A DNA stretch of 64,000 nt, taken from NCBI RefSeq assembly GCF_018139145.2, contig NC_059478.1:20119001-20183000 (forward strand), read 5' to 3'. The notes beneath the pieces are model-generated. The model was not told the DNA's origin. It saw only the letters and a program-made list of their open reading frames with translations, and did not search any database. Both the position numbers and the translations under genes were made by a program. Positions 57,401 to 64,000 of the stretch are shown one piece after another. Within the stretch, counting starts at the first letter, position 1; every line of letters starts with the position of its first letter. The DNA comes from Gymnogyps californianus. Lineage: Eukaryota; Chordata; Aves; Accipitriformes; Cathartidae.

Positions 57401-60400
57401 ATAACGTGGCTGGTGTTCAGGGAAGCCAATGTATTTGTCAACTAGCTTCCCAAATAACTCCTCACTTAAGCGTGCTATCTTGTCTGGTATAGTCAACAGC
57501 TCTTTACAGCCTCGGGAGTGGGAAAGGCAGATTACAGTTGAAGAGCGTGATAACCCATGACATATTGTTGTGAGTATTTATCCATTGCAGACTGCTTGTA
57601 CATTGAGCCAATGGTGCCGTTAGACAACACAACAGTGGGAAAGCACAATTTGAATTTCACTCTGGATTTCCACAGGTGAGGGGGAATCAGCACCTCCTGT
57701 ATTGGGGTATTCATGTATTTTCCCTGTGAAAAGCTAATACGAAGCTCTATTGCAGACTGGTGACGGTGCAGCTCATGTTCAATCTGAAGGCAATCAACCT
57801 CCAGACTGTTCGTCACCACGAGCTCCCTGACTGTTACGATTTCACTCTGACGGTACGTGGAAGCCTGCCACATGTCTTTCTGTTCAAAACGAGAAATTGT
57901 TCTTGCTGGTTTACCGTACACAGTCAGTGCAGATGTTTTCTGAAGAGTGTTGGGCACCGCTGACTGGTCCCCAGTGGTGTCTGGATTACTCTGTCATAGC
58001 TTCGTGTACCCTGTAAATAACCGCCAGGTGTGACTGTGGGAGGTTAAGCTATGAGTGCTCGTGACGTGGTCCTGAAGCACTTGCTTGGCTTACAGCCTTT
58101 TGTGCTCTAATGCATCTGAAGTATAACAAAAACGTAAACGTTTTTAGAGAGATGCTTCTAGGAAAGGTTGTTTTCAGATCATAGAGGAATGAGCCTGTAG
58201 TTTAAAAGAATTTCACCTAGTATCTAGTTGATCAAACAATTTGTGGCAAATACGTGGTTCACCGGATTTGTCTTTCACTTTGACAGCATTTATTTGAATA
58301 AACTGGAATTACCTTAAGCTTACACAACTTCCGTAACTTCTCCCCTAGGAGAATTATTCTGAATCATTATGCAAGCTTAGCAATACAGTGTGCTACATCT
58401 GTAATAGTTTAACTTTAAAAAGACATGCACTTTTTTTTTTTTTTTGTTAATACAGATAGTGTTTGATAATAAAGCACATAGTGGAAGAATTAAAATAAGT
58501 CTAGACAACGACATAGCAATCAGGGAATGTAAAGACTGGCATGTTTCTGGATCAAGTAAGTGACATAAATGTGTTCAAATTTTCATGCTAAAATTTTGCC
58601 ACACTAGCACAATGTTTGTTAACCTTTTTATTAAAAGATGAGGCACTATTGACATGCATTCTCAAGTTGGTGTGCTCTAAATCCTGATTTTCTAAGGAAC
58701 TGTTGTTCTTCAGCCTCAGATCTGAAATCCTGGGAAGCCAGCCACACCATTACTTTCCTTAGCAGTTCTCAAACCTTGCTCCATTGATACAGTCAAACCA
58801 AAATTTTTCCACACCTCACTGTGCATCCTTCTAGCTTTGGCTACTGAACTTATGCTGCTCATTCCTTAAGGTAAAGCCGTGAACCGTTCTTCTAGCACCA
58901 GGCAACAGAAGGACACATGATAGTGGTGGAAAGTTGAAACTGATTCACTCTTATTTCAGGACTTAGCACCAGGAAAGATAAGGAAGCACTGTTGCTAAGG
59001 CTTGCTAGAGTGGAATGGCTGGAAACACTTCTTACTGCTGCTTAAATGTTGTTTGGCATGTATTTGGGTGTAACTGAGATGCACAGTATGGTTAAATTAT
59101 CTTAAATAGTTACTCACAAGAGCACCCTCTGTTGGCAGCTATTGGGCCTGGTCAAAACATTGTCTGAGATCTTTTTTGATTAGAGAAAATAATCTCTTTG
59201 AAAGTCAGAAGCTTTCCAGGACTCTAAATTCCACTTACTTTTTAATTTTTTGCTGAAGTAAGCAATAGGATGAATCGGGTCCATTTTTCTACTTTGCCAC
59301 TTTCCCCTTCGCTACGCCTACATTAGCAAATGAAGAGCTGGTAGTGAAAAAAGAGAAGGTTTTTTTTTAAAGATCCAGATTGGAATTAATTTTGGGGAAT
59401 TTAATGAAATGCATCACAGAGTACAAAACACACCACTTACGCAAACGCATATTCCACTAAACACTCTTTATCAACTAGCTTTGCTAGCTGCTATGTTACA
59501 AATGCACACCAGATGGCATGCTACCTCTAACAGATTGCTAGTGCAGCAGTACAAGAAGGTTTTGATACCAGGCTTCTGTAATAATCCATTGATACCTACG
59601 TAGATTGCCTCTGTAACAGTTTTAAAAATCATCTCCTGGAGTACCCCGTATTATTTTCTGAAAGCCAAGGAAAAATGCAAAGGTAATGATTGCAATTGGA
59701 TGATAACTAGTTGTTGCTGTTCTGGACTATGCTGCAAAACCAACTTAAATGGCAACAGTACATGTGTTAATGACTTTGGTATAAGCAAGAATTAGGTGGG
59801 CTTTTTCTGAGTAGTGCAGTTTGTGAAGTCAACTAGAACTTCAGTATCCCATTTTGGAGAATTGCTGCATCTTCTTGCAAATTTAGCATTAATTTGTTTC
59901 AATCTTTTTCTCAAACAACCACTCTTTTAGCATTAAAAATCTAATCTTTACACTATCTCATCTAGTTTCAGCTGCGTGATAGGTATAAAAACCAAAAAGA
60001 GGTCTAGTGGTAGATTTGGTGCAAAATTTGACCTTAGTTGATCAAGAATGTGAATTTTAGTAACGTAAGAGATGGAGAACTCGTGTCTAGCTCAATGTTG
60101 GTCTTAGCTAGCTGAGCAGCAGTGCAAATTATCTGCACTGCTCTAGGACAGAAAACCTATCTGATATAGTCAAATACTGGTCTGGAAGAGAAGATACGTA
60201 CTGTAAAGTTCCTGGGATGTCTTTTTTTTTGACAAGTTCTGTCACTCCAAAGGCCATTCCAGTGCTTGTAAAATGGACAACTCCCACCTCTAATTCTGCA
60301 GGGCTGTAAGAAGCACTCGTGCTCTGGTATATTTTTGATGTGGTATCATCAACCTTCCTAAATTAACTGAAGTAGTATCTGTAGTGCAGATGCACTTGTG

Positions 60401-63400
60401 TCTCTTGTGAAAATATGTCAGATGATAAACTTTTGTGGGAAAAACACTAAGATTTTTCTTAATTCAGTTGTATAAACATAGTTAACATCAAAATTTGATT
60501 CTTTCTTCAATACTCCAGATGGTCAACAAGATGAAATGCATCTGATTATAAACATGTACATTTTTGTTCTTGCAGTACAGAAGAACACTCATTACATGAT
60601 GATCTTCGATGCTTTTGTTATATTGACTTGTCTGGCCTCATTGATCCTTTGCACACGATCAGTGGTTAAAGGAATTCAGCTCCAAAGAGTGGGTATAACT
60701 CTTTCCTTAGAAAGTCTTCATGTCTTGTGTAAGTCTGATTAACTTTTTTCTTTCCTCCTTTCCCCTAGGAATTTGTAAGCTTTTTCCTATATTATTATAA
60801 GAAAGAAGTATCTTTCAGTGATCAAATGGAATTTGTCAACGGATGGTACATCCTGATTATGGTTAGCGATGTCTTAACTATTGTTGGATCAACTCTAAAG
60901 ATGGAGATACAAGCCAAGGTAACCTTTTTAAAGTGTCAGGTGGAAGCAAAACTGATTGTTTCTGTCCCAGCTAGGTTTAAATCTCTTGGAGGACTTTAGG
61001 CTGGCTATACTTGATTCTGAGTGGCATGAAATTTTAAAACTCTATGTTCTCCTCTGGAATTATAACTGAGATGTGTTGTTCCCAGTTGCGAGACTTAAAA
61101 ACTCCAAATATCACTAGATATTATGTTTCTAATTATCTTTGCTCCTTTGTGACTCCAAGGAATACAATGAACTTAATCTCTGAAAGTTAAGACAGTTGAA
61201 TTCCTCTCTTCTCCATTTAGGACCACTTATATTTGCTTATTTGATGGATTTTTTTAAAGTTAGCATTTAACTTTCTGTTCCCCATTTAACAGTGCAGCTG
61301 TTAACTAGCACAGAGACTCACTCCTTAAATATCACTTTGCTACTTTCCCAGCTTCTGGTTTCCAGCATGTACATAAGTCAGCCACAGCCAGGTTCTAGGC
61401 CTTCAATTTCTAAAATAAACTTGATATGTTTTTAAAAGTTTTTTTTTTCTATATTATGTGCAGCCAGAATTAGGGAAGAAAAATTACTACAATATGCTAT
61501 CCTGAAGCACTCTAATATTCAGATAATGTTGCTCTTCACCAAATCTGTAGCAGGCTTTGAATTGTGACATTGCAACACAACAGACTTTGGACAGTAGTGA
61601 TGAAAGGATGGGTCTGAAATCCATCTGGTGACAGCTTGACTATCATAAACCCCCTGTACAAATTGCCCTATCTTACCTTAGGAACTAGAAACTCAGTTCT
61701 TAGGAGTAGAAAGAAGCTATGAGGAAGTTGGCTAACATAAGAGATAACTCCATCCTGCTTTGGGAGAAGCGAAGACAAGAACAAGATTGGAGTAAGATCT
61801 TGCATTTGGGATTCTGGTATCTTATATATAAAAATACATCTATTTACATATGTTTCTTTTCTAAGAGAGTATTTTACTAAAACTCTTCTCTACAGGTACA
61901 TTTCACTTCATTTTTCAAGCCTGTGGACCATAATAGCAAGACCTTGTTCAGTGTTACTGTGTGAAAGTTAATGGCTGAATAACAAGTTCACATTAAAGTA
62001 GCCTAAATTTGTTTTTTGTCAAGCTGTAAATGAATTATGGTAATATAAAAGATTAGCCAACTCTTAGAGAAATAAAAACAGAAAATAGTGAAAACTTCTT
62101 ATTCAAGTAAGCTGTCATGATCCATTTCAGAGTAGAGCTGCAGTTCAGGGCACAGGGTATATGCTAACTTGGATGAAAACAGGCCAGTATATATAGGTGG
62201 AAAAAAACAGTGAACTGCCAATAAAATATAAATGAAGTTCCGGTTAGAGTTAATTAGAAGCTAATTAGCCTTCTCCTTGATAGCTTTCTACACCTCACAG
62301 TTCCCAGCTACCTAACAAGATCCTCCTTAGTATTTATCTGAGCTCTGCTGAAAAGTCATGCTATTTTTTAAAAACTGATTTGCCTGCATACTAGAAGAAC
62401 CTTCTTTGCTCTGCGGTTCTAAAGTCACATCTACACTGTCCATTGGGATGCAGTGGAGAGATTCCCAAGCTGCTCTGGGGAATCTGTCGGTGCAGATTCC
62501 AGAAGCAGTTGCTGCAGGTCTGGAAGCAGCATAAAAATGCTTGCAGTGCCACTCTGCAGGTCTTAGTGAGCCAGGTACAGAGGGGGTGTCTCTGGACCTG
62601 CGGTGCAGCCGCGCTCTTGGCCTTGCAAATGAAGCCTGTCTTGTCAGAATCTCTTTTACAAACAGCCGTACGTAAAGGCATGTGAAATGAGTTACACTTG
62701 AAAGTGCCCTTGCTCTTTGGTGGGACTTCTGCTCTCTAATGCATATTGCACCAAACTAATTTTTAATGGGAGAGATTGTCAAGGAAAACAATGTTTCTTG
62801 ACAGATCTTTGTAGTAATGAGAATTGCAATTTAGAACCTGTCGGTTGTTATAGTACTTGATTTTTTTCTTTCTTTCTTCTTTTTTTTAGAGTCTGACAAG
62901 TTACGATGTCTGTAGCATACTCCTAGGAACATCCACTATGCTTGTGTGGCTTGGAGTTATTCGCTACCTAGGTTTCTTTCAGAAGTATAATGTAAGGATC
63001 TCCTGGGATCTTCGTGCTGTTGGTATTTATTCTGTTTGTTGCTATAAGAGGACTGGAAGAAATGCCTGGTTGAATTCTAACTGTTTGCATTGCTTTGTGC
63101 AGCTTCTCATCCTAACACTGCGAGCAGCATTACCCAACGTAATGAGGTTCTGCTGTTGTGCTGCTATGATCTACCTGGGCTATTGTTTCTGTGGATGGAT
63201 TGTACTGGGACCATACCATGTGAAGGTGATATACTTAACATGAAAAAAGACAACTTGAATAACAGAATAGATTCCAAACAAATGAGAGATTACTACTGTT
63301 GTCTTCTAAGTTTCCATGTCAAGGCTTCCCTTAATATAAAAATAGTGCATCTTCAACATGATGCTGCTCTGTTTGAGGAGTCTGACTTCCATGACTCAAT

Positions 63401-63979
63401 CAGCCTTTCCTCGAGTTATGAAAGCTCCGAGTCAGAAGTGGAAGCTGCCGTGACTCCCAATCACATGCTGGTATTTTGAGAAATAATTTTCATCTTGCAG
63501 AGCACCAGTGTCAGACCAAACCTTTGGACACTTTATCCTTATCCCTTCTAAAAGTGAAATTGGCTTATCTGAATTGAATGTGTATGTGTACAGGAGGCGA
63601 CAAACTTTGCTCATTCCTCAAATGTTTTACTGTTTGCACCTTGTCATACCCTGGGTGTACAAAGAGATTTGAGGCAGCCAGGTATCAGCTGTGTATCTTC
63701 TTCTGTTGTGTAAAGTCTTTGGATCCAAATAAAGCAGCGATGGATGTCCTTGTCTTCTTCCCTCCTCTCTAGTTTCGCTCTCTGAACGTGGTTTCTGAAT
63801 GCCTTTTTTCATTGATCAATGGAGATGACATGTTTGCCACCTTTGCAAAAATGCAGCAGAAAAGTTACTTGGTTTGGTTATTCAGTAGGATCTACCTCTA
63901 CTCCTTCATCAGTCTGTTCATCTATATGGTGCTGAGTCTCTTCATTGCACTCATTACAGATACATATGAAACTGTCAAG
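54192..63979 (+). CDS. MCOLN3: MCOLN3 (TRPML3), endolysosomal cation channel, 3' end outside window
   Basis: Eleven coding exons join in phase to give 509 residues; human TRPML3 has 553 and about 44 residues should lie beyond the window. TRPML3 is a PI(3,5)P2-responsive, Ca2+-permeable TRP channel of endosomes, lysosomes and autophagosomes. Visible: basic N-terminus [22 protein letters not shown]1 (about 62-84), a large luminal domain (about 85-283) with four N-glycosylation sequons, and TM2-TM6. The selectivity filter is NGDD at 456-459. Histidines fall at 252, 273 and 283, the positions reported for luminal proton sensing. Residue 419 is Ala, the site mutated to Pro in varitint-waddler mice. 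Numbering matches human exactly, so no indels occur overall up to this point. The neighbour DNAI3 identifies it as MCOLN3 and not MCOLN2. The possible lysosomal CLEAR element upstream fits its role. Confidence 0.96.
54420..56242 (+). other. MCOLN3: MCOLN3 intron (1.8 kb)
   Basis: A TTTAC/T-rich low-complexity tract at about 54660-54700. A 136-codon minus-strand ORF at 55.7-56.1 kb has no recognised domain. Confidence 0.7.
56243..56410 (+). CDS. MCOLN3: MCOLN3 exon, end of TM1 and start of luminal domain
   Basis: Acceptor tgtctttttcag, donor CAG|gtaagg, phase 0-0, 56 codons. It encodes [40 protein letters not shown] and ends FAINQ. Confidence 0.95.
56950..57103 (+). CDS. MCOLN3: MCOLN3 exon, luminal domain
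   Basis: Acceptor ctcaactttag, donor ACTG|gtgatg (phase 1). It encodes [20 protein letters not shown] and [20 protein letters not shown]. It contains sequons NIS and NDT. The frame continues 70 nt into the intron before a stop. Confidence 0.93.
57199..57208 (+). promoter_or_regulatory. CLEAR-like E-box in MCOLN3 intron
   Basis: GTCACGTGAT matches the CLEAR consensus GTCACGTGAC at 9 of 10 positions, about 95 nt after an exon end. Confidence 0.35.
57591..57675 (+). CDS. MCOLN3: MCOLN3 exon, variable luminal loop
   Basis: Acceptor tatccattgcag, donor CACAG|gtgagg (phase 2). It encodes [20 protein letters not shown] and LNFTLDFHR. Sequons NTT and NFT; the middle is diverged from human while both ends are conserved. 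Confidence 0.92.
57756..57852 (+). CDS. MCOLN3: MCOLN3 exon ([20 protein letters not shown])
   Basis: Acceptor ctctattgcag, donor ACG|gtacgt (phase 0). It encodes [20 protein letters not shown] and [12 protein letters not shown]. Confidence 0.94.
58456..58555 (+). CDS. MCOLN3: MCOLN3 exon with luminal histidines 252 and 273
   Basis: Acceptor gttaatacag after a T-rich tract, donor TCAA|gtaagt (phase 1). It encodes [20 protein letters not shown] and [11 protein letters not shown]. Confidence 0.95.
58556..60575 (+). other. MCOLN3: MCOLN3 intron (2.0 kb)
   Basis: No exon, repeat or RNA gene recognised. Confidence 0.75.
60576..60688 (+). CDS. MCOLN3: MCOLN3 exon, TM2
   Basis: Acceptor gttcttgcag, donor AGA|gtgggt (phase 0). 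It encodes [20 protein letters not shown] and [17 protein letters not shown]; His283 is in NTHYMM. Confidence 0.94.
60769..60918 (+). CDS. MCOLN3: MCOLN3 exon, TM3
   Basis: Acceptor tcctttcccctag, donor AAG|gtaacc, phase 0-0, 50 codons. It encodes [20 protein letters not shown] and [20 protein letters not shown]. The preceding intron is only 80 nt. Confidence 0.95.
60919..62889 (+). other. MCOLN3: MCOLN3 intron (2.0 kb)
   Basis: No exon recognised. Overlapping ORFs on both strands near 62.4-62.7 kb have no splice support and no conserved motif. Confidence 0.7.
62890..62991 (+). CDS. MCOLN3: MCOLN3 exon, TM4
   Basis: The acceptor follows a long T-rich tract; donor AAT|gtaagg, phase 0-0, 34 codons. 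It encodes [20 protein letters not shown] and [14 protein letters not shown]. Confidence 0.95.
63103..63225 (+). CDS. MCOLN3: MCOLN3 exon, TM5
   Basis: Acceptor ctttgtgcag, donor AAG|gtgata, phase 0-0, 41 codons. It encodes [20 protein letters not shown] and [20 protein letters not shown]. Ala419 lies in CCCAAM. The intron before it is 111 nt. Confidence 0.95.
63773..63979 (+). CDS. MCOLN3: MCOLN3 exon, pore and TM6
   Basis: Acceptor cctcctctctag, donor AAG|gtaagc (phase 0), 69 codons. It encodes [20 protein letters not shown] with selectivity filter NGDD, then [20 protein letters not shown] and ITDTYETVK. The next exon is outside the window. Confidence 0.96.
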
Positions 63980-64000
63980 GTAAGCATGGACTCTTACTCT

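Noticed and set aside
1..64000. tRNA genes, CRISPR arrays, endogenous retroviruses, bacterial-type operons
   Set aside because: None seen by eye on either strand; the composition and gene structure are those of an ordinary avian autosome.

Overview
The window is vertebrate nuclear DNA and almost certainly avian. Genes are broken into short exons with GT-AG introns, and most introns are compact. Interspersed repeats are rare. The clear one is a CR1 LINE (30787-31346) ending in the ATTCTATG-type repeat typical of birds. Three genes were recognised by translating exons and comparing them with remembered vertebrate proteins: SYDE2 (+), DNAI3/WDR63 (-) and MCOLN3 (+). The same order and relative orientations occur at human 1p22.3, so this is a conserved syntenic block and not a newly acquired region. 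No bacterial, viral, CRISPR or tRNA content was seen.

Layout. 1-14.6 kb: 3' part of SYDE2, a RhoGAP of presynaptic and cytoskeletal signalling. Four coding exons give the C-terminal 346 residues, followed by the 3'UTR; the 5' exons lie outside the window. 14.6-20.8 kb: convergent intergenic DNA. 20.8-51 kb: the whole of DNAI3, a WD-repeat intermediate chain of axonemal inner-arm dynein I1/f. I place 22 coding exons on the minus strand plus a probable non-coding first exon in a CpG island at about 50.85 kb. 51-52.3 kb: a divergent promoter zone between DNAI3 and MCOLN3. 52-64 kb: MCOLN3 (TRPML3), an endolysosomal cation channel. A probable non-coding exon 1 and 11 coding exons give 509 residues; the last coding part lies beyond the window.

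How the parts relate. The genes belong to unrelated pathways (Rho signalling, ciliary motility, endolysosomal Ca2+ release). What they share is regulatory space. The 1.5 kb between DNAI3 and MCOLN3 holds an RFX X-box suited to a ciliary gene, two ZNF143-type sites, and a CLEAR-type E-box suited to a TFEB-regulated lysosomal gene.

Most notable observations: (1) DNAI3's penultimate coding exon appears frameshifted at an A6 run, with the conserved coiled-coil sequence resuming in another frame. (2) The exon before it has overlapping splice donors 4 nt apart (GTNNGT), of which the weaker one must be used to keep frame. (3) The divergent promoter has a dense motif set. (4) Several near-perfect hairpins are present, one of which pairs fully only if transcribed antisense to DNAI3. 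I found no convincing new gene system. All exon borders are manual calls without transcript support, and comparisons with human proteins are from memory.
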